The position numbers and the translations under genes were made by a program. From contig JACKMC010000001.1 in NCBI GenBank assembly GCA_024235595.1, forward strand, positions 868,001-932,000: 64,000 nt of DNA. The letters are read 5' to 3'. The stretch comes from Zoogloeaceae bacterium (GTDB lineage: Bacteria; Pseudomonadota; Gammaproteobacteria; Burkholderiales; Rhodocyclaceae). Under the pieces are notes generated by a model. It made no database searches. It saw only the letters and a list, made by a program, of their open reading frames with translations, and had not been told where the DNA came from. Positions within the stretch are counted from its first letter, which is position 1; each line of letters starts with the position of its first letter. Positions 18,358 to 27,216 of this stretch are shown here, piece after piece.

Positions 18358-20747
18358 GCGCCAACGGCGAGTCGACTCCGTCCGCGCCCGAGGGGGCCGG
18401 GCCGGCGCTGCCCGAAGATGCGCTTGCGATCATTGCGGTACGTAACATGGTGCTTTTCCCGGGTTTTGTCGCTCCGGTCGCGATCGGTCGCGCGGACTCG
18501 ATTGCCGCTGCGCAGCATGCGCTGCGCCATGACCGGCTGGTCGGCATCCTGCTGCAGACCGACCCGGCCAGCGAAAATCCGACGACGGCCCAACTGCACG
18601 CCACCGGCACCGCCGCCAGGGTGGTGCGCTACGTTACCGCTCCGGACGGCTCCCATCACGTGGTGTTCCGTGGCGAGACGCGTTTTCGCGTGATCGAGTT
18701 CCTGGAGGGCTTTCCCTTTCCAGCCGCCCGCGTCGAGCAGATCGACGAGGCCGAGGACGAGTCGCCCGAAACCGAAGCGCGGATGGTGAAGCTCAAGGAG
18801 CGCGCCGCTGAGCTTCTGGGCTTCATCGAGGGCGCCTCGCCCGATCTGGGTGGAACCATCCAGTCCTTCACCAGCGCATCGGCGCTGGCCGATTTCATCG
18901 CCAGCCTGGTGGACATGAAGCTCGAGGACAAGCAGTTGTTGCTGGCCACGCTGGACGTGCGCGAGCGCATGGATCGCCTGCTGGTGTTTCTCGGTCAACG
19001 CATCGAGGTGATGCGCCTGACCCACAAGATCGAGCAGGAGACCAAGGGGCGCATCGACGAACAGCAACGTGAGTTTCTGCTGCGGGAGCAGCTCAAGACC
19101 ATCCAGCAGGAGCTCGGCGAGACAGAGGACGAGTCGGTAGCGGTCGAGGAACTCGGCGCTGCGCTGGAGGCGGCGAAAATGCCGGAGGAGGTGGCGAAGC
19201 ACGCCCGCAAGGAGCTCAAGCGCCTGGCCCGGATGCACGAGGGCGCGGCCGAATACTCGATGCTGAGGACCTATCTCGAATGGCTCAGCGAACTGCCCTG
19301 GGCACTCAGCACCGAAGACCGTCTCGACATCGGCGATGCCCGCCGCATCCTCGACGAGGATCACTGCGGGCTCGACAAGATCAAGCAGCGCATTCTCGAG
19401 CATCTGGCGGTGCACAAGCTCAATCCCGCGGGGCGTAGCCCGATCCTGTGCTTCGTCGGTCCGCCCGGGGTGGGCAAGACCTCGCTGGGGCAGAGCATTG
19501 CCCGCGCCACCGGGCGGAAGTTCGCCCGTGTGAGCCTCGGCGGCGTGCACGACGAGGCCGAGATCCGCGGTCACCGGCGCACCTACATCGGCGCCTTGCC
19601 GGGCAACATCGTCGAGGCGCTGCGCAAGGCCGGCAGCCGCAACTGCGTGATGATGCTCGACGAGATCGACAAGCTCGGTGCCGGCATCCAGGGCGACCCC
19701 TCGGCGGCGCTGCTCGAGGTGCTCGACCCGGAGCAGAACGTCAGTTTCCGCGACAACTACCTTGCCGTGCCCTTCGACCTCTCGGCGGTGATGTTCATCG
19801 CCACCGCCAACGTGCTCGACAGCATTCCACCGCCACTGCGGGACCGGATGGAGCTGATCCAGTTGCCGGGCTACACCGAGGAGGAAAAGGCCCTGATCGC
19901 GCGCCGCTATCTGGTGGGCCGGCAGCTCGCTGCCAGTGGCCTCGACGAGGCCCGCTGCAGCATCAGCGACGAGGCCATCGCGGCGATCATCCGCGACTAC
20001 ACGCGCGAAGCCGGGGTGCGCAACCTGGAGCGCGAGATCGGCAAGGTCTTCAGGCATGTCGCGATGCGCGTCGCCGAAGGCGAGCAGGGCAGCATCGCCA
20101 TCACCCCGGCCGAGCTTCCGGCCATTCTCGGCTCGGCTCGCTTCGAGAACGAGGTGGCGATGCGCGCCAGCTTGCCCGGGGTGGCCACCGGGCTGGCATG
20201 GACACCCGCCGGGGGCGACATCCTGTTCATCGAGGCGAGCATCACCTCGGGCAACGGGCGCCTTATCCTCACCGGCCAGCTGGGCGATGTGATGAAGGAG
20301 AGCGCCCAGGCCGCGCTCACCCTGGCAAAGGGGCGCGCCGAGCGGTTCGGGCTGGCAGCCGATCTGCTCGAAAAGCGGGACATCCATGTGCACGTGCCGG
20401 CCGGCGCGATCCCCAAGGATGGTCCCAGCGCAGGCGTGGCGATGTTCATCGCGCTCGCCTCGCTGCTTACCAACCGCCCGGTGCATGCCGACCTGGCGAT
20501 GACCGGTGAGATCAGCCTGCGTGGCCTGGTGCTGCCGGTCGGTGGAATCAAGGAGAAGGTGCTTGCCGCGCAGCGCGCCGGAATCGGCACGGTGCTGCTG
20601 CCGGCTCGCAACCGAAAGGACATCGAGGATATTCCCGCCGCCACCGTGGCGCGGCTCAGGCTGATCTGGCTGGAAACCGTCGACGATGCGCTCGAGGCCG
20701 CCCTGGAGCCGGGCAAGGTAGCGCACAGCGAAGCGGCTGCGTCTTGA
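18354..20747 (+). CDS. lon: ATP-dependent protease Lon
   Basis: Cytoplasmic AAA+ serine protease degrading misfolded and regulatory proteins. The 797-residue protein has the Lon N domain (LAIIAVRNMVLFPGF start), a coiled region, the AAA+ module with Walker A GPPGVGKTS and Walker B MLDEIDK, and a proteolytic domain with Ser692 in PKDGPSAG and Lys733 in GGIKEK. It is translated from an ATG overlapping the hsp20 stop. A 15-bp perfect terminator hairpin follows 62 bases after the stop. Its coupling to Hsp20, with no clpX upstream, suggests that it is an additional Lon paralogue rather than the clpXP-linked one. That is inference. Confidence 0.93.
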   Translation: MSANGESTPSAPEGAGPALPEDALAIIAVRNMVLFPGFVAPVAIGRADSIAAAQHALRHDRLVGILLQTDPASENPTTAQLHATGTAARVVRYVTAPDGSHHVVFRGETRFRVIEFLEGFPFPAARVEQIDEAEDESPETEARMVKLKERAAELLGFIEGASPDLGGTIQSFTSASALADFIASLVDMKLEDKQLLLATLDVRERMDRLLVFLGQRIEVMRLTHKIEQETKGRIDEQQREFLLREQLKTIQQELGETEDESVAVEELGAALEAAKMPEEVAKHARKELKRLARMHEGAAEYSMLRTYLEWLSELPWALSTEDRLDIGDARRILDEDHCGLDKIKQRILEHLAVHKLNPAGRSPILCFVGPPGVGKTSLGQSIARATGRKFARVSLGGVHDEAEIRGHRRTYIGALPGNIVEALRKAGSRNCVMMLDEIDKLGAGIQGDPSAALLEVLDPEQNVSFRDNYLAVPFDLSAVMFIATANVLDSIPPPLRDRMELIQLPGYTEEEKALIARRYLVGRQLAASGLDEARCSISDEAIAAIIRDYTREAGVRNLEREIGKVFRHVAMRVAEGEQGSIAITPAELPAILGSARFENEVAMRASLPGVATGLAWTPAGGDILFIEASITSGNGRLILTGQLGDVMKESAQAALTLAKGRAERFGLAADLLEKRDIHVHVPAGAIPKDGPSAGVAMFIALASLLTNRPVHADLAMTGEISLRGLVLPVGGIKEKVLAAQRAGIGTVLLPARNRKDIEDIPAATVARLRLIWLETVDDALEAALEPGKVAHSEAAAS

Positions 20748-20809
20748 GTGTCTGAAAGCGCCAGCGAGCGGCGCTGCCGGGCAAGCCGGATGAACGCGGG
20801 ATCCGAAAA

Positions 20810-20844
20810 GCACAAAGCCCAGCCTTGAGGGCTGGGCTTTGTGC
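20810..20844. terminator. Strong intrinsic hairpin after lon / after tRNA-Lys
   Basis: Perfect 15-bp stem GCACAAAGCCCAGCC (20810-20824) and its complement (20830-20844) around the loop TTGAG. It contains AAAGCCC/GGGCTTT, so T-richness occurs inside the arms and it can work in both directions. It ends both the hsp20-lon operon on + and the tRNA transcript on -. Confidence 0.85.
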
Positions 20845-20853
20845 TTGATTCGG

Positions 20854-20929
20854 TGGTAGGCCGTGCGTGGCTCGAACACGCGACCAACGGATTAAAAGTC
20901 CGCTGCTCTACCAACTGAGCTAACGACCC
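20854..20929 (-). tRNA. tRNA-Lys (anticodon UUU)
   Basis: Reading the - strand, the 76-nt gene starts GGGTCGTTAGCTCAGTTGG, has the anticodon loop CTTTTAA flanked by a GCGGA/TCCGT stem, a TTCGAG T-loop and an encoded CCA end. Acceptor pairs include a wobble at the first pair (G1 with T72) and at the fourth (T4 with G69). This is unusual but does not prevent folding. Confidence 0.96.
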
Positions 20930-20943
20930 CCGAAGAGCTGCGC

Positions 20944-20972
20944 ATTATAGGTAAGGCCCTTTTTTCCGTCAA
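20944..20972 (-). promoter_or_regulatory. Sigma-70 promoter of tRNA-Lys
   Basis: On the - strand TTGACG (20972-20967), a 17-base spacer and TATAAT (20949-20944) are followed by a GC-rich discriminator, just upstream of the tRNA. This is a textbook stable-RNA promoter. Confidence 0.85.
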
Positions 20973-21018
20973 CCCGAGTTGAGGTTAAAAGTCGCATGGA
21001 TGGCGCCCCAGCGGCCGG

Positions 21019-22128
21019 TCAGGCTTCCCGCATGAGTCGCCAGTACTCGATCTTCATGGTGAGCGCGGAGCCCGCGATGATCGCTGCGGTGGTGATCAAG
21101 GAGCCGATGGCGAGCGTCGAGATGCCGGAAATGCCCTGGCCAATGGTGCAGCCCAGCGCCGTGACGCCACCGAATCCCATCATGATCGCGCCGCCGATGT
21201 GGCGCAGCAGGTCGCTCGAGTCGCGGAAGCTCTCGAGCCTGAAACTTCGCGTGATTGCGGCGAACAGCGCCGAGCCGGCCATGACGCCGAGCGCAGCGGC
21301 GATTCCGAAGGTCACGATCTTGCTGGTGTCGCTCCAGAACATCAGCAGCTCCAGGCTGAAGGCGTAGGGTGCAACGAAGGTGAAGGACTCCATGCGGCCG
21401 CTGTTGGTGCCGATGAAGGCCTCCTCGAGGGTGTCGGGATGCTCGGGCACGTAGCCGGTGTGGCCCGAGAGGTACCAGCCGGCGACGATCACCGCACCGA
21501 TCACCGTGCCACCGAGCAGGACATCGCTCCGCCATGCGTCGCGGCTCGAGAGTGCGAACAGCGCGAGCGCGCCGCCGACCACGGTCGCGGCGGCCATCAT
21601 CGCGGTATCGGCGGCCATGCCGGCCTGCCGGGCGAGTATCGCGGGCAGGTCCTGAGTGCCCGCCAGGTCGATCGCGACCGAATCCAGCGCGGCGACGCGC
21701 CAGGTGCCGAACAGGCCGCGCAGGGTCATGTAGGCGGCGATGCCGAGAAAGGCGAAGACCACCAGCGACTTCAGGTTGCCGGTGCCGATGCGGATCAGCG
21801 TCTTGCTGCCACAGCCCGAGGCGAGGGTCATTCCGGCGCCGAACAGCAGCCCGCCGACGACGTGCGAGAGCCACAGCAGCCTCGAGCCGGTGTAGATCGA
21901 CTTATGGACGTCGATGAGGCCGGCGAACTGCAGCGCACTGGCACCGAAGATGGCGACCGCCATGGCCAGTGCCCACATCCGCATGCGGCCCCAGTCGCCG
22001 ATGTTCATCGCGTCCGAGATCGCGCCGAGGGTGCAGAAGTTGGTCTTGTTGCCGACGAAGCCGAACACCACGCCAAGGGCGAAGGCGAGCCAGGCGATGG
22101 TCGAGGAGGCGATCAGGGTTTCATCCAT
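21019..22128 (-). CDS. YeeE/YedE-family membrane transporter (thiosulfate/sulfur uptake type)
   Basis: Polytopic inner-membrane protein of 369 residues with about 9-10 hydrophobic helices. It has the three family motifs with conserved cysteines: NKTNFCTLGA near the N terminus, LASGCGSKT and TALGCTIGQGISG near the C terminus. In the E. coli homologue such cysteines relay thiosulfate across the membrane. At this length it is the fused two-domain form. Upstream is queC on the same strand, 76 bases away, so it may be last in that transcript. A separate TusA-like partner is not encoded next to it. The actual sulfur ligand is uncertain. Confidence 0.88.
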   Translation of the reverse strand: MDETLIASSTIAWLAFALGVVFGFVGNKTNFCTLGAISDAMNIGDWGRMRMWALAMAVAIFGASALQFAGLIDVHKSIYTGSRLLWLSHVVGGLLFGAGMTLASGCGSKTLIRIGTGNLKSLVVFAFLGIAAYMTLRGLFGTWRVAALDSVAIDLAGTQDLPAILARQAGMAADTAMMAAATVVGGALALFALSSRDAWRSDVLLGGTVIGAVIVAGWYLSGHTGYVPEHPDTLEEAFIGTNSGRMESFTFVAPYAFSLELLMFWSDTSKIVTFGIAAALGVMAGSALFAAITRSFRLESFRDSSDLLRHIGGAIMMGFGGVTALGCTIGQGISGISTLAIGSLITTAAIIAGSALTMKIEYWRLMREA

Positions 22129-22204
22129 GGACTGGGCTCTCTGAGCGGTTTGCGTGCCGGGTGTGCAGGCTCCGTGGGACTGGAGCCCCTGCGATCATAG
22201 TCAC

Positions 22205-22900
22205 TCAGGCTTGGGGTTGCTGGTAGGGCGTGGGGTCGTCGATTCCGGCTTCCTCGAAGCCGGCGCGGCGCAGCCGGCAGGCGTCGCACAGGCCGCAGGC
22301 ACGGCCGTTCGGGTCTGCCTGGTAGCACGAAACAGTCAGCCCGTAGTCCACGCCGAGTTCGACGCCCCGGCGAATGATCTCGGCCTTGCCAAGCGTCATC
22401 AGCGGCGCATGGATCCTGAGGCGCGCGCCTTCGACGCCTGCCTTGGTGGCGATGTTGGCCATGTTCTCGAAGGCGGAGATGAATTCGGGCCGACAGTCGG
22501 GGTAGCCCGAGTAGTCGACCGCATTCACCCCGATGAAGATATCGCCGGCGCCCAGAACTTCTGCCCAGGCCAGCGACAATGAGAGCATCACGGTATTGCG
22601 GGCGGGCACATAGGTGACCGGAATGGCGCCGGACTCGACGCCGCCGATCGGCACCGCAATGCCGGCGTCAGTGAGCGCGGATCCGCCGAACTGGCCGAGG
22701 TCCACCCGCGCCAGACGGTGCTCGATCGCGCCCAGCGCGGTGGCGACTCTTCGTGAGGAGGTGAGTTCGGCGGCGTGGCGTTGGCCGTACTCTACCGAAA
22801 GGGCATAGCAGTCAAAGCCCTCTTCACGGGCGATGGCGAGGCAGGTGCTGGAATCCAGCCCACCCGAGAGGAGAACGACGGCGCGTTTATTGTCGGACAT
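22205..22900 (-). CDS. queC: 7-cyano-7-deazaguanine synthase QueC
   Basis: ATP-dependent enzyme making preQ0 from 7-carboxy-7-deazaguanine in queuosine biosynthesis. The 231-residue protein begins MSDNKRAVVLLSGGLDSST, which contains the PP-loop SGGLDSST. The zinc site is visible at the C terminus (CGLCDACRLRRAGF plus an upstream SCYQAD Cys). I chose the ATG at 22900: upstream sequence in frame is Pro/Gly-rich and non-homologous. It follows queE by 35 bases in the tol-pal-que cluster. Confidence 0.95.
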   Translation of the reverse strand: MSDNKRAVVLLSGGLDSSTCLAIAREEGFDCYALSVEYGQRHAAELTSSRRVATALGAIEHRLARVDLGQFGGSALTDAGIAVPIGGVESGAIPVTYVPARNTVMLSLSLAWAEVLGAGDIFIGVNAVDYSGYPDCRPEFISAFENMANIATKAGVEGARLRIHAPLMTLGKAEIIRRGVELGVDYGLTVSCYQADPNGRACGLCDACRLRRAGFEEAGIDDPTPYQQPQA

Positions 22901-22935
22901 GGTCGAGTACGGTTTGAAATGGTGAGGCGCGCATC

Positions 22936-23610
22936 CTAGCGGCCGGGCTGATTGCCCCAGATGACCTTGTGCAGCTGGACCTGCAGGCGGACCGCCAGTC
23001 GGTCCCGGGTTATCCATTCGGCAAGGTCGGCCGGGTCGAGTTCACCCTGCACCGGCGAGAGCAGCACCGGGCAGCGCTCCGCGAGGCGGTGCGTGTCCAG
23101 TTGTTCGACGGCCCAGTCGTAATCGGACCTGTTGGCGAGCACGATCTTGACTTCGTCGGCGGCGCCGAGCAAGGGGATATTCTCCCAACGGTTGCGCGAG
23201 GCTTCGGCCGATCCCGGCGCCTTGAGGTCCATGACGCGCGAGACGCGCGGATCGACCGCGGCGATGTCCAGCGCGCCGCTGGTTTCGAGCGACACCGAAT
23301 AGCCGGCATCGCACAGCGCGCCCAGCAGCGCAAGACAGCCCTTCTGGGCGAGCGGTTCGCCGCCAGTGACGCACACCGTGGGCACGCCGTGGCGCGCGAC
23401 TTCGGCCAGTGTCTCCTCGATGCTCCAGTACTTGCCGCCGTTGAAGGCATATTCGGTATCGCACCAGCGGCAGCGAAGCGGGCAGCCGGTGAGTCGCACG
23501 AATACCGTCGGCAGGCCAACTCGCGATGACTCGCCCTGGATGGAGCAGAAAATTTCGGTCAGGCGCAGCCGTGTGGACGCTGCGCCGGGGCTGACCTTCG
23601 CTTCGGGCAT
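22936..23610 (-). CDS. queE: 7-carboxy-7-deazaguanine synthase QueE (radical SAM)
   Basis: Radical SAM enzyme forming the 7-deazapurine ring of queuosine. The 224-residue protein has FCSIQGESSRVGLPTVFVRL and the cluster motif CPLRCRWC (C-x3-C-x2-C), then TGGEPLAQ for SAM binding. Its ATG directly abuts the cpoB stop codon, so it is co-transcribed with the Tol-Pal genes, an arrangement seen in many Proteobacteria. Confidence 0.95.
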   Translation of the reverse strand: MPEAKVSPGAASTRLRLTEIFCSIQGESSRVGLPTVFVRLTGCPLRCRWCDTEYAFNGGKYWSIEETLAEVARHGVPTVCVTGGEPLAQKGCLALLGALCDAGYSVSLETSGALDIAAVDPRVSRVMDLKAPGSAEASRNRWENIPLLGAADEVKIVLANRSDYDWAVEQLDTHRLAERCPVLLSPVQGELDPADLAEWITRDRLAVRLQVQLHKVIWGNQPGR

Positions 23611-24339
23611 CTATTTCTTGCCCAGCCGCTGCTTGGCCATCTGTGCGGCCGAGCTCTCGGGGTAACGGCTCACCAGCGCTTCCAGGCTGCTGCGGGCGCC
23701 CTTGACGTCGCCCATTGCCTGCTGGCTGTTGGCCAGTCCGAGCAGCGCATCAGGCGCCCGTGCATCATCCGGCCATTGTGTTTCGACCTTGCGGTAATAG
23801 TCGCCTGCGCGGGCGACTTCACGTGCCTGGTACCAGGCGCTGCCGGCCCAGAAATTCGCACTCGGCAGGAAGCTGCTGGCCGGATAGGCCTGGGTGAACT
23901 TCTCGAAGCCCTCGCCGGCCTCGGCGTATTTGCCGGCCTTGAGCAGATCGAGCGCGGCTTGGTAGTCGCGCGCCTCGGCGGCCGGGTCGACCGGTTTGGC
24001 GGCGGCGGGCTGAGCGCGTGTCTCGATCTGACGCAGGCGGTTGTCGAGATCGACGTAGAAGTCCTTCTGGCGCTTCTCGATCGAGTCGAGTTTGTAGGTG
24101 AGGACCTCGACCTGACCGCGAAGCTTGGCGATTTCAGATTTCATCGACTCGAGCTGGTTGGAGAGCTCGAGCTGGGCCTGGCTGCCGGCCTCCAGCCGGT
24201 CCAGTCGTTGTCCATAGGCGTCACGAATGCGCATGATCTCCTTGCGCGCCTCGGTGTCGTCGAACACGCCCGCGCCGGCCGGCATTGCGGCCGGAAGCAG
24301 GAGCGCGACCAGGGATGCGGCAGCCATGGCCCTACGCAT
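23611..24339 (-). CDS. cpoB: Cell division coordinator CpoB (YbgF), Tol-Pal associated
   Basis: Periplasmic protein linking peptidoglycan synthesis with outer-membrane constriction. The 242-residue product has a signal peptide (SLVALLLPAAMPAGA), an N-terminal coiled coil (about residues 40-105, rich in Leu/Glu/Lys: LDRLEAGSQAQLELSNQLES) that trimerises in homologues, and a C-terminal TPR region (AALDLLKAGKYAEAGEGFEK onward). It overlaps the pal stop by 1 base. Confidence 0.94.
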   Translation of the reverse strand: MRRAMAAASLVALLLPAAMPAGAGVFDDTEARKEIMRIRDAYGQRLDRLEAGSQAQLELSNQLESMKSEIAKLRGQVEVLTYKLDSIEKRQKDFYVDLDNRLRQIETRAQPAAAKPVDPAAEARDYQAALDLLKAGKYAEAGEGFEKFTQAYPASSFLPSANFWAGSAWYQAREVARAGDYYRKVETQWPDDARAPDALLGLANSQQAMGDVKGARSSLEALVSRYPESSAAQMAKQRLGKK

Positions 24340-24884
24340 CAGAATTCACCTGAATAGAGCATGTCTCCGCGGCGATTCTGTGCCCAGCAGGCTTCGCTCG
24401 CCTCGACGCAGCGGGGTTTCTCCTCACCCAGGCTCACCGACTCGATCTGGGCCTCGGGAGCGCCAAGCAGTTGCAGCGCCTTCTTCACCGCATCGGAGCG
24501 CTTCTGGCCGAGGGCGATGTTGTACTCGCGGCTGCCACGCTCGTCGGTGTTGCCCTGCACAAGCATCTTCATGCTCGGGTTGGCCTGAAGGAAACGCGCG
24601 TGGGCCTGGATCAGCGGCTTGAACTCGTCGCGAATGGTGAAGCTGTCGTAGTCGAACAGCACGCTACGCTTGGACAGGATGTTGTTGGGGTCCTTGAGGG
24701 CGGCGATGCCGGCATCGCCGAGACCTTGGCCCGGGGTGACGGTTTGTACGCCCGGGGTCTGTACGGTCCCGGAAGAGCGGTCTTCGACGCTGGCTCCGGT
24801 CTGGTCGCTGCCCGACATCGGGGTCGAGCTGCAACCGGCCAGCAGCGCCAGCAGCAGCGCGGGTACGACGAGGTGGTGACGCAT
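24339..24884 (-). CDS. pal: Peptidoglycan-associated lipoprotein Pal
   Basis: Outer-membrane lipoprotein that anchors to peptidoglycan and binds TolB. At 181 residues it has lipobox LLAGC (Cys18), a Ser/Thr/Gly linker, and an OmpA-like domain: VLFDYDSFTIRDEF and QGNTDERGSREYNIALGQKR, the diaminopimelate-binding region. GAAACTCCTTGGTT in the upstream complement gives AAGGAG 6 bases before the start. Confidence 0.96.
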   Translation of the reverse strand: MRHHLVVPALLLALLAGCSSTPMSGSDQTGASVEDRSSGTVQTPGVQTVTPGQGLGDAGIAALKDPNNILSKRSVLFDYDSFTIRDEFKPLIQAHARFLQANPSMKMLVQGNTDERGSREYNIALGQKRSDAVKKALQLLGAPEAQIESVSLGEEKPRCVEASEACWAQNRRGDMLYSGEF

Positions 24885-24907
24885 GTGAAACTCCTTGGTT
24901 TCTTGGT

Positions 24908-26185
24908 TTAGCGGGGCAGGGGGCCCCAGGCTGGTTCGCGAACGTCGGCAGCCTGCACCGACAGTCGTTGTTTGATGCGGCCATCGGCCGAGACGGCGGC
25001 GAGCACGCCGCGCCCGCCCACTTCGGTGGCGTAGAGGATCATTTGGCCGTTGGGTGCGAAGCTGGGCGATTCATCGCGGCTGCTGTCGGTGAGGATCTGC
25101 ACCTGGCGGCTGGCGAGGTCCATGACCGCGACCTGGAAGCGACCGCTGTTGCGCGTTACGAAGGCGATCGTGCGGCCGTCCGGCGAGGGGCGCGGGGTGA
25201 CGTTGTAGGAGCCGTCGAAGCTGATTCGCTCGACGCCGCCCCCCGAAGCGGGAATGCGATAGATCTGCGGGCTTCCGCCACGGTCGGAGGTGAAGTAGAT
25301 CCAGTTGCCGTCCGCCGACCAGGCGGGTTCCGTGTCGATGCCGGACGATGAGGCGATGCGGCGAACGCCCGAGCCGTCGGCGTTGACCGTGTAGAGCTGG
25401 CTCTGGCCGTCCTTGGTCAGCACCACGGCAAGCAGCCGGCCATCGGGCGACCAGGCGGGTGCAGAGTTCGAACCCTTGAAATTGGCGGCAACGTTGCGCA
25501 GCCCGGTGGCCAATGAATGCACATAGACGACGGGCTTCTTGGCTTCGAAAGAGACATAGGCGAGCTTGCTGCCGTCGGGTGACCAGGCGGGCGAGATGAT
25601 CGGTTCTCGCGAGGCCAGTGCGGTCTGGGCGTTCATGCCGTCGGCGTCGGCGATCTGTAGCTGGAAGCGGCCAGCGGTTTTCACCACGTACGCAATGCGC
25701 GTGGAGAATACGCCCTTCAGGCCGGTGAGCTTCTCGAACACGAAGTCGGCGATCCGGTGTCCGGTCGCGCGGTGCTGCTGCGCCGTCATGCGCAGTGCGA
25801 GGGCGCCGAGTTCCGTCTGGCGTTGGGTGTCGAAGAGGCGAAAACGGACCTCAAGGCGTCCGCCGTCCGCGGGTACCACGCTGCCGACGAGCACCGCATC
25901 GGCGCCACGGCCGCGAACGTCCATGAAATCGGGCAGTGCCGTGACCGACATGGGCTGCGAGCCCAGCTCGACGACACTGAACAGCCCGCTGCGCGCAAGA
26001 TCGCCGCGAACGACTTCGGTGATGGTGCCCGGGAGGCTGTTCTCTCCTTCGAAGGCTGCGACCGCCACCGGGATGCGGTTTGCGCCGGCTCCCGAGATTT
26101 CGATGGCGAGCTGGGCGCGGGCTACCAGGGCCAGCGCCATGAGCGCGAAGCCAAATATGTATCGGGCAAGAAGAGTATGTTTCAT
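24908..26185 (-). CDS. tolB: Tol-Pal system beta-propeller protein TolB
   Basis: Periplasmic partner of Pal and TolA. The 425-residue form starts at the second Met (MKHTLLARYIF), which begins a clean signal peptide (ALVARA cleavage) and lies just downstream of a TATAAT on the - strand. An alternative start 7 codons earlier is TTG-like/CAG-rich and has no ribosome site. The N-terminal domain is followed by repeated WD40-like PD40 motifs (SPAWSPDGSKLAYVSFE, SAPAWSPDGRLLAVVL, EPAWSADGNWIYFTSD). Confidence 0.95.
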   Translation of the reverse strand: MKHTLLARYIFGFALMALALVARAQLAIEISGAGANRIPVAVAAFEGENSLPGTITEVVRGDLARSGLFSVVELGSQPMSVTALPDFMDVRGRGADAVLVGSVVPADGGRLEVRFRLFDTQRQTELGALALRMTAQQHRATGHRIADFVFEKLTGLKGVFSTRIAYVVKTAGRFQLQIADADGMNAQTALASREPIISPAWSPDGSKLAYVSFEAKKPVVYVHSLATGLRNVAANFKGSNSAPAWSPDGRLLAVVLTKDGQSQLYTVNADGSGVRRIASSSGIDTEPAWSADGNWIYFTSDRGGSPQIYRIPASGGGVERISFDGSYNVTPRPSPDGRTIAFVTRNSGRFQVAVMDLASRQVQILTDSSRDESPSFAPNGQMILYATEVGGRGVLAAVSADGRIKQRLSVQAADVREPAWGPLPR

Positions 26186-26206
26186 AAAGCCTTTCACCTG
26201 CTGCAA

Positions 26207-26212
26207 ATTATA
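26207..26212 (-). promoter_or_regulatory. TATAAT box upstream of tolB
   Basis: A perfect -10 hexamer on the - strand about 22 bases before the preferred tolB ATG. No good -35 box at 16-18 bases is visible, so it is only a possible internal promoter within the tol cluster. Confidence 0.3.
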
Positions 26213-26290
26213 CCGAAGGGCCCCGGCGGTCGGTTTTCCTCCGACCGATGGAGCGGCCGGGGCGTCGACCGTCGGATCGTCGCGTTTCGT

Positions 26291-27196
26291 TCAGTCATCC
26301 AGTGGCCTGAACTTCAGGTCGAGGCTGCGGCTGAACAGCTCTGCCTTGTCGGGCTTGGGGAGCGGGCTCGATTTGTGGATCGCCCGTTCGATCGCCCCGT
26401 CAAGCGCCGCATCGCCCGAGCTGCGCTTGAGCCTGACCTCGATGACCGTGCCGTCCGGCAACTGGTCGACCTCGAACCTTGCTTCAGGGTTGCCGCTCAG
26501 CCCGGGTGGCAGCACGATATTGCCGCGGACCTTGACGCGGATCTTGTTCTGGTAGTCGGCCAGGGCCTTGGCCGAGGCGGCCTGGGCCTGCATGTCGGCA
26601 ACCCGCGCCGAATCTTCGCGCATCAGGGCCTGCTGGCGTGCGTGCTCCGCGTCCTTGGCGAGCATTTCGCGCATTCGGGCGGCTTCGCGCTCCTCGGCCC
26701 GCCGATCGGGTTTCGGCTCAGGCTTTTTCTCGGGCTTGGGCTCCGGTTTTGGCTCAGGCTTCTTCGGTTCAGGTTTCTTCGGCTCGGGTTTCGGCGCCGG
26801 CTTCGGTTCGGGTTTCTTCGGTTCCGGCCGGGGCTCGGGCTTGGGCACGGGTTTGTTTGGCTCCGCCTTGGTTGGGATGTCCGCTGCTTTTGGCGGAATT
26901 GGCGCGGGGGCTGGTTTTGGAACCGGCCGGGGCTCCGGCTTCGGTTCGGGTTTGGGTATCGGTTTCGGCTCGGGTTTCGGCTCGGGTTTCGGTTGCGCCT
27001 TCGGTTCGGGCCTGGGCTTCGCGGGCGGGGCAAGCTGGTCACCCCGCACGAGCGCGACCTCGACCGTCGCCGGGACTTGCGATTGCCAGTTGAAGCCGTA
27101 GACGAGGAAAGCCAACAGCAGGCCATGGACCAGCGCGGTCAGTGCCAGCGAGGTCCATTTTCCCGACTTCGGGGATGCGGGGCGAGGTCCTTCCAT
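26291..27196 (-). CDS. tolA: TolA, energy-transducing protein of the Tol-Pal system
   Basis: Inner-membrane anchored protein reaching to the outer membrane. One TM helix (about residues 14-36, SLALTALVHGLLLAFLVYGF) is followed by an extended Pro/Lys/Glu region (about 55-165) built from PKPEPK-type repeats, then a helical Ala/Glu/Arg segment and a TolA/TonB C-terminal domain (GLSGNPEARFEVDQLPDGTV). The long PEPK rod replaces the Ala/Lys helix typical of the enteric protein. It lies between tolR (20 bases upstream) and tolB. Confidence 0.93.
   Translation of the reverse strand: MEGPRPASPKSGKWTSLALTALVHGLLLAFLVYGFNWQSQVPATVEVALVRGDQLAPPAKPRPEPKAQPKPEPKPEPKPIPKPEPKPEPRPVPKPAPAPIPPKAADIPTKAEPNKPVPKPEPRPEPKKPEPKPAPKPEPKKPEPKKPEPKPEPKPEKKPEPKPDRRAEEREAARMREMLAKDAEHARQQALMREDSARVADMQAQAASAKALADYQNKIRVKVRGNIVLPPGLSGNPEARFEVDQLPDGTVIEVRLKRSSGDAALDGAIERAIHKSSPLPKPDKAELFSRSLDLKFRPLDD
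26720..27030. repeat. In-gene repeats coding for the PKPEPK rod of TolA
   Basis: Imperfect 12-18 base units of the type TTCGGCTCGGGTTTCGG recur along about 300 bases. They lie inside tolA and encode Lys-Pro-Glu-Pro repeats; they vary in their third codon bases. Confidence 0.8.
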
Positions 27197-27216
27197 TCCG
27201 GGTACCGCTCCGCGCT

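Noticed and set aside
26720..27030. Tandem repeats as a CRISPR or minisatellite
   Set aside because: They are in frame within tolA and encode its PEPK rod; there are no spacers.
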